The notes beneath the pieces were generated by a model. That model was not told the DNA's origin and searched no databases. It saw nothing but the letters and a program-made list of their open reading frames with translations. 64,000 nt of DNA from Streptomyces pyxinae (GTDB lineage: Bacteria > Actinomycetota > Actinomycetes > Streptomycetales > Streptomycetaceae), in contig NZ_JANUGQ010000010.1 of the NCBI RefSeq assembly GCF_024756275.1, forward strand, positions 124,001 to 188,000, given 5' to 3'. A program made the position numbers and the translations under genes. Below are positions 51,801-59,939 of this stretch, piece by piece. How positions within the stretch are numbered: the first letter of the stretch is position 1; every line of letters starts with the position of its first letter.

Positions 51801-54800
51801 GGCGGCCGGCAAGGCGGAGGAGCCGGTGCCGGTGCCCGCCGAGCCCAGGCCGGACAAGGGCAAGGGCCGGGCCGCGCCGCCGCCCCCGGACACCAGTGGC
51901 ATCGGCCGCTGGCAGGGCTGGGGCGCCACCGACAACATGAACCGGCGCATCCGGGCCACCCACCAGATCATCATCGGCGGCTCCTCGGGCCACGAGGCCA
52001 TCGCCCGGCTGAACGGCTGGGCCTCCTATCAGCGGGCCCTCACCGACCTGGGCCGGGCCGAGCACCGGCTCGACGAGCTCACCCCGCCGCCCGGGACCGG
52101 CTCCTCCTCCGGCCCGACCGTGGCGCACCTGGCCGCGATGGAGGACGTGGCCAAGGCCAACCTGGTGGTGGACAAGGCGGAGTTCCTCCTGCGCGACCTG
52201 GGCATGGCCAACCCGGCCGCCGTCCACCAGGAGGTGCTGACCGTCACCGCCAAGGTCCACCAGGGCGGTCTGCTGGGCGGCTCCCCGCTCCCGAGGCGGG
52301 TCCAGCTCCCGGACGGGAACACCCCGCACCCGGCCGTCCCGCACGCGGACACCCCGCCGGTCAATCCGGCGGACGATCTGGCGGACGACGCCATGGACAT
52401 CGAGCCGTCGCCGGGCGCCCACGGGGCGGACAACGCCCTGGGCCTCGACGGCACCGGGAACGCCGCGCACGTCCCCGTACCGCACCAGCCGGTTCCGCAC
52501 CCCGGCGCCGGGCACCCGCCGGCGGGCCGGCCGGCCGACACCGGCGGCGGCATGGAGATCGATCTCCCGGCGCGGCCCACCGGCGGGACGCACCTGTGGA
52601 ACCCGGCGGGGCGGAACGGCGGACTCAGCCTGGTCAACGACGCCTTCCACCAGGATCTGCCGCGCGGGGCGGCGCCCGCCGGGCCGCTCGACGAGGCCGG
52701 CTATCTCGACTTCGTGACGGACAGTGTCACCAACTCCCGTCCGCTGGGGTTCGTGGTGAACACGATCGTCCACTACGACGGGCTGACCGGTCTCCAGCGC
52801 TTCCTGGACTCGGTGACCCAGGGGCTGCAGGGCTTCGACGGACGGATCGCGGTGGTGGTCGGCGTCAACGGCCCGCCGGGGAGCCTCGCGGCGATCGAGA
52901 GCGCGATGCGCGCCCAGCTGGCATCGGTCCGGTTCGAACACCCGCTGGCCCTGGTCCAGGTCCCGGTCACACCGAAGAAGAACTTCCCGTACGGCACGGT
53001 GCGCAACGCGACGCTGGAGAGCGCGCCCAGCACGCACGCGGTGCGCTCGATGATGGAGAACGGACAGCATCCGTACGTCTCCATCATGGACTTCGACGCC
53101 TACCCCCATCTGACCCCGGACGGGCGGCATGTCTTCCAGTACTTCGACGACACCCTGCGGATGCCGGACGAGGCCGCCATCCGCGCGGCCGGGGAGACCC
53201 CGCCGCCGCCGGTGCGCCCGCTGATGATGGCCGGCGGCTACCGGGCTCCCGACCTCACCGACCCGGCGGCCCTGCGGGGGCTGATCGACGACACCAACGC
53301 CCGGCTCGCCAAGGACCACACGGGTGCCGGTGCCCCGCCGGCCGTGACCGAGGCCGAGCTGCCCGGGCTGCTGAACCGCATCGACCAGGACATGCACGCC
53401 CGTACCCGGCTGACCGGCATCCACCAGCAGCTGCCGTACGCCCCCGAGCCCAACCTCTTCGTGGACGGGGCGGCCGTCCTGTTCGGCCAGGGCAAGAAGC
53501 TGGACGTCCGGTTCGGCCCCGGCGGCGCCGAGTTCGGCCAGCTCAGCAACCGGCTGAACCAGCTCAACGCGTGGGAGCTGGACCGCCGGCTCCCGCTGCC
53601 CGGCGGCGGCACGCCCCAGCAGCTGCACCAGTCGCTCCGGCAGGCGGCCGACGCGCTGCGGGGCGGCGCCCCGATCGCGGCGCGGGATCTGCCGGTGGTG
53701 CGGAACGCGTTCCGGGGGCTGGTGGACGCCCTGGACGGGCCGCACCCGGTGCTGCCCGGCTTCACCGCCGCGGACCTCGCCCAGCTGCGCGGCCTGGCCG
53801 ACGCGTTCGGCCACCGCGCCGTACCGGACCTGGCGGGCGGCGGTCCGGACCTGGCACGGCTGCTGGGCCGGCTGGACGACGCGCTGGACTTCCGGCTCAC
53901 CGAGCGGCAGATCGCCGCCCGGAACTCCGTCCTGCCCGACCGGGGCACCGCGTTCGTCAACGACGTGGAGGGGGCGGCGGTGCCCACCGACCTGTCCCGG
54001 CTGCTCGCCGGCGCCAAGAAGGGCCCGCTGCCGCAGGACCACTCCGACTCGATCAAGAACGCGGTGGACCGGCTGGTCGGTGACGCCGGCAAGGGCAATG
54101 TGCAGACCAACCGCAAGGGCGTCTTCGCCGAGCGGGTCCGCGACGAGTGGACGGGCTGGCGCACCGCGGGCCCGTACGACGCCGCCAACGGGATCAACCG
54201 CACCGACGACCCGCTGTGGCCGGTGATCCACCCGCCCGGCGCGGCCGGTCAGGTCCCGCAGCGGCTGGCCGGGGACGTGTCCGCGACGCTCGACACCCGG
54301 CTCGGCACCTCCGCCAACCCGCTGGGCCTGGGAGTGTCCGCCCCGGTGCCGGGCGGCGACGCCCTGCGGGCCGGCGTGCCCGCGGACGAGCTGCGGCTCG
54401 CGCTGCACAATCTCACCCTCAGCAGCGACAAGCTGTCGCTCCTGCGCCAGCTGCGGATGTTCCGGGACGTCCAGCTGGCACCGGGCGCCGCCCGGTACAC
54501 CCCTCCCCCGGGGTCGCTCTTCGGCGCGCTCCAGGACGCGGCGCGCACCGACGCGGCACTGGACCCGAACACCATCCTCCGCAACGTCATCGACCGGCTG
54601 GACACGCGGCCGCCGGGCTCCAAGCCGCTCGACGCGGACGAGGTGAAGAAGCTGTATCCCGGGATCCGCGACGGTCTCGACACCCGGTTCGGGCCGGTAC
54701 TCGACCGGCTGACCCAGCACGGCTGGAGCACGGACGACTTCTTCGCCCGGCTGACGCAGGGCCAGATCCATCCGCCGTCCGGGACGCTCCAGGAGTTCCG

Positions 54801-55548
54801 CGCGGGCGGGGAGCGCTTCGGGATGGACGGCGGTTCGCTGCTCGTCCTGGAGCGGTACGCGGACGCCCTCGGCCGGGACATCCGGGTCACCGGCGCCGAC
54901 GGGGTCACCCAGACCGTGCACGGGGCGCCGGGGCTCGGGGCGAAGCGCGGCCGGGACGAGCTGCCGCCGCTGGACATCACCTGGCAGCCCGGGCACGGCT
55001 GGCGGGTCGGGCCGCCGTCCCCGGAGACGGCTCCGCCGCCGCACGGCGGCCCGGGTTCCGGCGGCGCGGGCGACCCGTTCGGCGGCGCGGACGACCGCGG
55101 TCCGGTGAAGCGTCCCCGCCAGGACGACGCGGGCGGCCCCGGGCCCGGCGGCGGGTCGTGGTCGTCCGGCGGGGAGCCGCGGCCGTCCGGCAGCCCGGTG
55201 GACACGCACATGGCCGACGACTGGCATCATGGGCCGGCGCTCAATGACGGCGACTGGCAGCGGGCCGTGGACGACGCGCGGCAGCGGGAGGCGTCGGCGC
55301 GCGCCGACGTGCGGCGGGCGGAGAACTATCTGTCGCTGCTGGTGGAGCACGACCGGGGCGGCAGTTCGTCCACCTCGGGGATGGGCGACCATCTCCACCA
55401 GGCCGACGCCGAGCTGCGGGAGGCCCGCCAGGCCCTGGCGGACGCCCAGGACGACCTCCAGGCGCTCGGCGTGGCCGGCGACCTGAGCCGCCTCGACATC
55501 CATGACAGCCAGTCCTTCACCGACACCCCGCCCGGAGGCTCCACGTGA
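48811..55548 (+). CDS. Giant T7SS effector-like protein (WXG-like head, GT-A-like and OTU-like regions)
   Basis: A 2245-aa protein starting at GTG 48811 with AAGGGAGA upstream. Residues 1-165 are a long helical WXG/LXG-like head. A membrane or hydrophobic segment is at ~171-205 (WLTIIISVIAVFTGGILGII). Residues ~430-1060 are Pro/Gly/Ala-rich and include four exact-period 16-aa repeats (AVPPVGQVSLPPG). Around 1294-1500 is a GT-A-like domain with FPYGTVRNATL and a DxD (DFDAYP, D1427/D1429). Around 1890-2070 is an OTU-like pattern with Ser1902 (PGSLFGAL) and His2062 (PGHGW). A KRPR cluster (~2100) and a C-terminal coiled coil follow. No immunity gene is recognisable. The stop overlaps the AAA ATPase start. 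Confidence 0.85.
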   Translation: MARPGDWSALGLGGDPTPGDASVINGIADAMRDLASSAATVNTGLRELQNTAGDGQRFIGKTADALRDQVDDHLHKFVGRVEESFHIAEGALRTYATAVTNAQAEADQALSSIQGLSDDDPGRETMKQRASDAKSDLETAATNLRSSLSHAGSLMVQPVSDCDLFWEAFQWLTIIISVIAVFTGGILGIIAWGMNAALLIKTIVDFSQGKASGLELGLAFLGVLFPSTKGINVGQLIKGLGNTLKTGIGSLSAGGKALSLQAGNIARLTGLPKIVIVPVVAGAKVGASFRSGFDDLVRLVGDDWARVTGNVTGTWGKVGAYGLVTIERMGRFTVAALVPLNATEIGVLGFGGAARLAFGERVLGIPHPQLHELLVNAGRTDSILRGGSPATHITPGTLVPVPRVSPAGVHFAPGFTAGVPPLTAFRPGTAGFGGLTDLFHLSMTRLPTVDLGALGFGGLRALPAPGAGLGPGAHLVPGAIGAVPPVGQVSLPPGVMGAVPPVGQVSLPPGMVGAVPPVSQVSLPPGMVGAVPPVGQMHLPPGTVGLTANPVSVPGLTHFGGLTPAPALVTPPVPHGMTVGAGGLTLPATHGLGTSGPGTHGAVDLLHQTDLAAGQVRLDSNLLLPGHTAVDLLSDARGAGPVGHLAPDVDLGLHTGTAHTAHVPAVGMGDGVALARGAVGYAEDLNDLTIGELHALAVGDVAVTGIRADGISLRIGDTPARTIDAHTVAATAPVGPAPVSHLPGTGAAAHAPGTGAVTHVPGGVPETGALQVPGTGSAGLPGSKALHVPEAGPGSAGVGTGALHVPETGAVQLPVPGTGHVPSVAPHPPAAASGPTPAPAVPGAGQAVTKAPVPGGTHGVPAPGRSGVPVPERPGAAAPGTGDRAVTPAPAAATPAPPALSPKELALGLLRGDNPPAPVPAGQSARAGDVSGVSARPALDSSGGGHGAAAHDALDLVARPGRAADTGTTLPPLNVSRLEPSAPVPVPGKAGEPVPVPAAGKAEEPVPVPAEPRPDKGKGRAAPPPPDTSGIGRWQGWGATDNMNRRIRATHQIIIGGSSGHEAIARLNGWASYQRALTDLGRAEHRLDELTPPPGTGSSSGPTVAHLAAMEDVAKANLVVDKAEFLLRDLGMANPAAVHQEVLTVTAKVHQGGLLGGSPLPRRVQLPDGNTPHPAVPHADTPPVNPADDLADDAMDIEPSPGAHGADNALGLDGTGNAAHVPVPHQPVPHPGAGHPPAGRPADTGGGMEIDLPARPTGGTHLWNPAGRNGGLSLVNDAFHQDLPRGAAPAGPLDEAGYLDFVTDSVTNSRPLGFVVNTIVHYDGLTGLQRFLDSVTQGLQGFDGRIAVVVGVNGPPGSLAAIESAMRAQLASVRFEHPLALVQVPVTPKKNFPYGTVRNATLESAPSTHAVRSMMENGQHPYVSIMDFDAYPHLTPDGRHVFQYFDDTLRMPDEAAIRAAGETPPPPVRPLMMAGGYRAPDLTDPAALRGLIDDTNARLAKDHTGAGAPPAVTEAELPGLLNRIDQDMHARTRLTGIHQQLPYAPEPNLFVDGAAVLFGQGKKLDVRFGPGGAEFGQLSNRLNQLNAWELDRRLPLPGGGTPQQLHQSLRQAADALRGGAPIAARDLPVVRNAFRGLVDALDGPHPVLPGFTAADLAQLRGLADAFGHRAVPDLAGGGPDLARLLGRLDDALDFRLTERQIAARNSVLPDRGTAFVNDVEGAAVPTDLSRLLAGAKKGPLPQDHSDSIKNAVDRLVGDAGKGNVQTNRKGVFAERVRDEWTGWRTAGPYDAANGINRTDDPLWPVIHPPGAAGQVPQRLAGDVSATLDTRLGTSANPLGLGVSAPVPGGDALRAGVPADELRLALHNLTLSSDKLSLLRQLRMFRDVQLAPGAARYTPPPGSLFGALQDAARTDAALDPNTILRNVIDRLDTRPPGSKPLDADEVKKLYPGIRDGLDTRFGPVLDRLTQHGWSTDDFFARLTQGQIHPPSGTLQEFRAGGERFGMDGGSLLVLERYADALGRDIRVTGADGVTQTVHGAPGLGAKRGRDELPPLDITWQPGHGWRVGPPSPETAPPPHGGPGSGGAGDPFGGADDRGPVKRPRQDDAGGPGPGGGSWSSGGEPRPSGSPVDTHMADDWHHGPALNDGDWQRAVDDARQREASARADVRRAENYLSLLVEHDRGGSSSTSGMGDHLHQADAELREARQALADAQDDLQALGVAGDLSRLDIHDSQSFTDTPPGGST
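50251..50442 (+). repeat. Four 48-bp in-frame repeats in the giant effector gene
   Basis: Copies start at 50251, 50299, 50347 and 50395 and encode the 16-aa unit GAVPPVGQVSLPPGxx with few changes; the last is more diverged (VGQMHLPPG). They form part of the Pro-rich linker and could vary in number between strains. Confidence 0.85.
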
Positions 55549-58385
55549 CCCCGCCCACCGACCGCTCCGCCGCCTTCCGTGTCTCCCCCGGCGGCGGGAC
55601 CGAGGGGTACGCCACCGTCGGCGCCGCCCTGGCCGCGGCGGCCGCCGGGGACGAGGTCCGGGTGGCGCCGGGCGTCCACCGGGAGCGGCTGCGGATCGAG
55701 CGGGACGTCACCCTGCGCGCCGCCGGCGCGGAGGCGGACGGGCTGCTGCTGGCCGCGCCGGACGCCGGGGGCCCGGTGCTGGAGGTGGCGCCGGGCGTCC
55801 GGGCGGTGCTGCGCGGGGTGACGGTGCGCGGCGCGGCCGCCGACGCGCCCGCCGTGCTGCTCTCCGGTGGCTGGTGCGAGTGGACCGGCGGCGGGGTGAC
55901 CGGCGGCCGGCTGGAGGTGCACGGGGACGCCGGGGCGGTGCTGCGCGGGCTCACCCTGGTGGGGGCCGCGCTCGCCGGGGCGCTGCTGCGGACCTCCGGC
56001 ACCGTGCGGCTGGAGGACTGCCTGCTGGCGGACATCTCCGGCACCGGCCTGGTCACCGGCGGCGACACCGCCCTGGAGCTGACGGGCTGTGTGGTGCGCG
56101 CGATGACCGGTTCGGCGGTACGGGTCCGGGAGCGGGCCCGGCTGGTGGCGCGGGACTGCTGGATCGAGAGCCCGGGCCGCAGCGGACTGCTGGTGGAGGA
56201 CGAGGCGGGCGCGCTGCTGACAGACACCCGGCTGCGGGAGTGCGGGGCCGAGGCGGTACGGGTCCTGGGCAGCTCCCCGCTGCCCGAGCCCGGCCCGGAG
56301 GACCGGCGAAACGCCGGGAACGCAGGGAACGCGACCAGGGACGCCGGCGGAGGCGTACGGCTGACGGGCTGTGACCTGACCGGGGCCGGCGGCGACGCGG
56401 TGGCCGTCACCGGGACGGGACAGGCCGGACTGACCGGCTGCGCGGTGCGCGACCCGGCCGGCGCCGGGGTGAGCGCCGGGGGCGGGGCGCGGGTGCGGCT
56501 GTCCGGCACCCGGCTGACCGGGACCGGCGGTACGGCGCTGGCGGTCCGGGACACGGCGGAGCTGGCGGCGGTGGAGACCACCGTCGGGGACGCCGGGGCG
56601 AACGGGGTGCTGGCCACCGACGACGGCCGGCTCCGGCTGACCGGCTGCGCGGTGACCGGCAGCCGGTACAGCGCCGTGCACCTGGGCGGCCGGGCGGAGG
56701 CCGAGCTCGACGGGCTGCGGGTGTCCGGTTCGCCGGAGCACGGGGTGCACGCGGTGGCGTCCGCCCGGCTGGAGCTGACCGGTGGCTGGATCGAGCGGTG
56801 CGAGATGTCCGGTGTCGATCTGGCCGACCGGGTGCGCGCCCGGGTGGCCGGTCTGGACGTGGCCCGCTGCCGTACCGGGGTGTCCGTCTCCGGGGAGGCC
56901 GGGGCGGAGCTGGCGGACTGCCGGGTGACCGATGTGGCGCGGGCCGCCGTGGTGCTGGGCCCGGGGGCGACGGCGCTGACCGGTGGCCGGCTGCTGCGGG
57001 CGGGGACGGCCGGTCTGGTGGTGGCCGGGGACGCCCGCCCGGAGGTGGCGGACCTGGAGATCCGGGACCCGGCGGGTTCCGGGATCGTGGTCGCCGCAGG
57101 GGCCGCGCCCCGGGTGCGGGACGTGCGGGTGACCGGCGCCGGGAAGAACGGCATCGTGGTGGAGCCGGGTGGCGCCGGGGAGTTCGAGGACTGCGAGGTG
57201 GCGGCGCCGGGCTTCCCGGCCGTCCACCTGGGCGCGGGCGCGGCGCCGCTGCTGCGCCGGGTGCGGGTGCGGGACGCCGGGGAGGACCTGAGCGCGGACC
57301 CGGAGGCGGAGCCGGTGGTGGAGGAGTGCGTGTCGCTCCGGGTGGAGACCGCCGCCTGGCCCGCGCCGACCGCGCCGGGCTCGGGCGCGGGCGTGGTCGC
57401 CGCGCGGGACGGCGCGGGCGCGGTGGTCCCGGCGGGCCGGAAGGACGCGGACGCGGCGAAGGACGACGGCGAGGACGAGGGCGAGGAGAGCCTGGAGCAC
57501 CTGCTCGGGGAGCTGGAGAAGCTGATCGGTCTGGACCGGGTCAAGCACGACGTGTCCTCGCTGGTGAAGCTGATGCGCATGGTGCAGCGGAGGGAGTTGG
57601 CCGGTCTGGCCGCGCCGCCGCTCAGCCGTCATCTGGTCTTCGCGGGCAACCCGGGTACCGGCAAGACGACGGTGGCCCGGCTCTACGGCCGCATCCTGGC
57701 GGCGGTGGGGCTGCTGGAGCGCGGCCATCTGGTGGAGGCGGACCGCTCCTCGCTGGTGGGTGAGTACGTCGGTCACACCGGTCCCAAGACCCAGCGGGTG
57801 TTCCAGGAGGCGCTGGGCGGGGTGCTCTTCATCGACGAGGCGTACTCGCTGGCCCCGCAGGGCGGCGGCTCGGGCAACGACTTCGCCTCGGAGGCGATCG
57901 CGACCCTGGTGAAGCTGATGGAGGACCACCGGGACTCGGTGGTGGTGATCGTGGCGGGTTATCCGAACGAGATGGAGCACTTCATCGACTCCAACCCCGG
58001 TCTGGCCTCCCGGTTCAACCGGACGCTGCTCTTCGAGGACTACAGCACCCCGGAGCTGGTCCGGATCGTGGAGCAGCACGCCTCGGCGCACCAGTACGAC
58101 CTGACCGACGGCGCCCGGACGGTGTTGCACACCTACTTCGACCACATTCCGCGCGACGGCCGGTTCGGCAACGGCCGGTCGGCGCGGCAGACGTTCCAGG
58201 CGATGACGGAGCGGCAGGCGTACCGGGTGGCCGAGATCGAACTGCCCACGGACGAGGACCTGATGACGCTCTGTGAGCTGGACCTGCCGGAGCTGGAGGG
58301 CGCCGCCGAGCCGCCGGCCGCCCTGGCCGGGCCCGTCACGGCCGGTGGCGGGGAGGTCCCGGCCCCGGCCCCGGCCGCGGGCTGA
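55545..58385 (+). CDS. EccA-like CbxX/CfqX AAA ATPase fused to N-terminal beta-helix
   Basis: A 946-aa protein starting at GTG 55545 in the GTGA overlap. Residues ~1-590 are a right-handed parallel beta-helix: dozens of ~22-residue coils of the type LTGCAVxDPAGAGVSAGGGARVRLSG, beginning with a pectate-lyase-like YATVGAALAAAAAGDEVRVAPGVHRE. An acidic linker leads to an AAA domain of the CbxX/CfqX family (LIGLDRVKHDVSSLVKL, Walker A GNPGTGKTT ~701, Walker B GVLFIDEAYSL ~760, SRFNRTLLFEDY). Mycobacterial EccA has the same AAA domain but a TPR head. It is presumably a cytoplasmic chaperone/unfoldase for the adjacent giant protein (inference). Confidence 0.9.
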   Translation: MTPPTDRSAAFRVSPGGGTEGYATVGAALAAAAAGDEVRVAPGVHRERLRIERDVTLRAAGAEADGLLLAAPDAGGPVLEVAPGVRAVLRGVTVRGAAADAPAVLLSGGWCEWTGGGVTGGRLEVHGDAGAVLRGLTLVGAALAGALLRTSGTVRLEDCLLADISGTGLVTGGDTALELTGCVVRAMTGSAVRVRERARLVARDCWIESPGRSGLLVEDEAGALLTDTRLRECGAEAVRVLGSSPLPEPGPEDRRNAGNAGNATRDAGGGVRLTGCDLTGAGGDAVAVTGTGQAGLTGCAVRDPAGAGVSAGGGARVRLSGTRLTGTGGTALAVRDTAELAAVETTVGDAGANGVLATDDGRLRLTGCAVTGSRYSAVHLGGRAEAELDGLRVSGSPEHGVHAVASARLELTGGWIERCEMSGVDLADRVRARVAGLDVARCRTGVSVSGEAGAELADCRVTDVARAAVVLGPGATALTGGRLLRAGTAGLVVAGDARPEVADLEIRDPAGSGIVVAAGAAPRVRDVRVTGAGKNGIVVEPGGAGEFEDCEVAAPGFPAVHLGAGAAPLLRRVRVRDAGEDLSADPEAEPVVEECVSLRVETAAWPAPTAPGSGAGVVAARDGAGAVVPAGRKDADAAKDDGEDEGEESLEHLLGELEKLIGLDRVKHDVSSLVKLMRMVQRRELAGLAAPPLSRHLVFAGNPGTGKTTVARLYGRILAAVGLLERGHLVEADRSSLVGEYVGHTGPKTQRVFQEALGGVLFIDEAYSLAPQGGGSGNDFASEAIATLVKLMEDHRDSVVVIVAGYPNEMEHFIDSNPGLASRFNRTLLFEDYSTPELVRIVEQHASAHQYDLTDGARTVLHTYFDHIPRDGRFGNGRSARQTFQAMTERQAYRVAEIELPTDEDLMTLCELDLPELEGAAEPPAALAGPVTAGGGEVPAPAPAAG

Positions 58386-58647
58386 GCCACCGGGCGCCCG
58401 GCCCGGGGGCGTACGTGCGTACGACTCCGGGCGGGCCGGCACCCGATCGCGTACGGGCCCGGGGCGTGCCGGCGGGCCGCGTGGTGCGGATGGGTCCGGG
58501 CGGGCCGGTCCGCTCGTGTGCGCACCCGCTCGGGTACGGATCGGGCGCGTACCGGGGCCCGTGGTGCGGGCGGGGCCGGGGGCCCTGGGGCGCGCTCCGG
58601 CGGGCCGGGCCCGGCGGGGTCGTCCGCCCGGGCCCGGCGGGGGCGGA

Positions 58648-59607
58648 TCAGCCCAGGCGCCACTTCTGGTTGGAGGTGCCCGCGCAGGTCCAGAGGATGA
58701 GCTTGGCCCCGTCGGCGGTCGACTGCCCCTTGACGTCCACGCACTTGTCGGCCTGCGGGTTGACCAGGTCGCCCGCGCCGCTCAGCACGAACTGCTGGGC
58801 CGGGTTGCCGCTGCACCGGGCGAGCTGGATGGCGGCGCCGTTGTCCTTGGAGCCCCAGGCGACGTCCATGCACAGCCCCATGGCGCGTACCGTGCCGTCC
58901 TTGCGGAAGTCCCAGCGCTGTGGGGCGCCGCCGTGGCAGTTGGCGATCTGGAGCTGGCGGCCGTCCTCGGCCTTGCCCCAGGGGATGTCGACACAACGGC
59001 CCGACCCGGCGCCGATGATGGTGGAGCCGGTGACCGGGGCGGGGGCCGGCTTGGCCTTCTGCGGGGTCTTCTTCGGCGCTTCCTGGCGCGGCTCCTGGCG
59101 CGGCTTCTCGGGCGCCGGGGCCTGGGCCGGCTTCTTGGCGCCGCCGTTCCTGGCGGGCTCCGGGACGCCGCCGCCGGTGGCGGGCTCGGACGCCGGGGCG
59201 GCGGGCGCCGCCCCGGCCGGCGCGGGCGCGCCGCCCGCGTCCCCGGGCACGACGGCCGGGGCGCCCGGCGCGGCGGCGGAGGGCCCGGTCACGGCGCCGG
59301 GGGCGGCCTTCGGGCCGCCGGCGGCCGCGGTCCGGCCCGGCAGCGCGGAGGGCTCGGCGGCCACGGCCCGGGCCGCCGGCTCCCCCGGGACGAAGGTGAC
59401 CCGGGCGGCCAGCGGTACGGCGAGGGCGACCGCGGCGGTCAGCGCCGCCGTGCCGCCCACCGCGGCCCAGACCCGCTTCTCGGGGAAGAGCAGCCGGCGG
59501 GGGGCGGCGGGACGGCGGGCGAAGGCATCGGCGAAGCGCGGTCCTTCACCGTCCCGGCCGGGCGGTCGGGGCGAGGGGTTCGGCTGGGCGCTGCCCTGGG
59601 ACGGCAC
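58648..59607 (-). CDS. Membrane-anchored ricin-type (beta-trefoil) lectin protein
   Basis: A 319-aa protein. I choose GTG 59607, because GGGAGACC precedes it; earlier in-frame codons have no ribosome site. A ~40-residue cytoplasmic head is followed by one membrane helix (WAAVGGTAALTAAVALAVPLAA) and ~130 residues of Ala/Pro/Lys-rich wall-spanning linker. A C-terminal ricin B-like domain of ~110 residues has three QxW-type motifs (PQRWDF, AQQFVL, NQKWRL) and Cys pairs (GRCVDIPWG..ANCHGG). It should bind carbohydrate outside the membrane. Convergent with the T7SS AAA gene; whether it belongs to that system is unclear. Confidence 0.88.
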   Translation of the reverse strand: MPSQGSAQPNPSPRPPGRDGEGPRFADAFARRPAAPRRLLFPEKRVWAAVGGTAALTAAVALAVPLAARVTFVPGEPAARAVAAEPSALPGRTAAAGGPKAAPGAVTGPSAAAPGAPAVVPGDAGGAPAPAGAAPAAPASEPATGGGVPEPARNGGAKKPAQAPAPEKPRQEPRQEAPKKTPQKAKPAPAPVTGSTIIGAGSGRCVDIPWGKAEDGRQLQIANCHGGAPQRWDFRKDGTVRAMGLCMDVAWGSKDNGAAIQLARCSGNPAQQFVLSGAGDLVNPQADKCVDVKGQSTADGAKLILWTCAGTSNQKWRLG

Positions 59608-59856
59608 GTGTGGTCTCCCGTCGGCTGGTCGGCCCGCGGCGGCCGCGGGCGGAAACGTCGTCGGGCGCGCGCCGGGAGAGGCCGGAACGGCCGGGCCCGC
59701 GCACGCCATGAGTGACGCGGTGTCACCGGGGCGCCGGGCCGTACGGTTCACCGCCTCGTCCCGCCAGTCTAGTCCCGGACCGGCCGCCCGCCGAAGGGGG
59801 TGACCGGGTACCCCGCCGCTCCCCCGCCGCGTCAGGGCTCACCAGGGCCCCGGGCT

Positions 59857-59888
59857 CCCGGCCGCACCCGGCGCCGGGTGCGGCCGGG
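59857..59888 (-). terminator. Perfect 32-bp palindrome after the alpha/beta hydrolase gene
   Basis: Arms CCCGGCCGCACCCGGC (59857-59872) and its exact reverse complement (59873-59888) lie 51 bp beyond the hydrolase stop. The rest of the 332-bp gap up to the lectin gene shows no gene. Confidence 0.65.
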
Positions 59889-59939
59889 CCGCCTGACGCC
59901 GGGTCCGTCCGGCCCGGTGCCCAAAACTCCCCGCGGGTC

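Noticed and set aside
48517..55503. 2328-codon - strand open frame opposite the giant effector gene
   Set aside because: Shadow frame with His/Val/Arg/Gln-rich low-complexity translation; the + strand has domain structure, repeats and a ribosome site.
39638..58385. Prophage or contractile-tail island as an explanation for the giant genes
   Set aside because: No integrase, capsid, portal or tail genes; the ATPase, WXG100-like and AAA genes fit type VII secretion.
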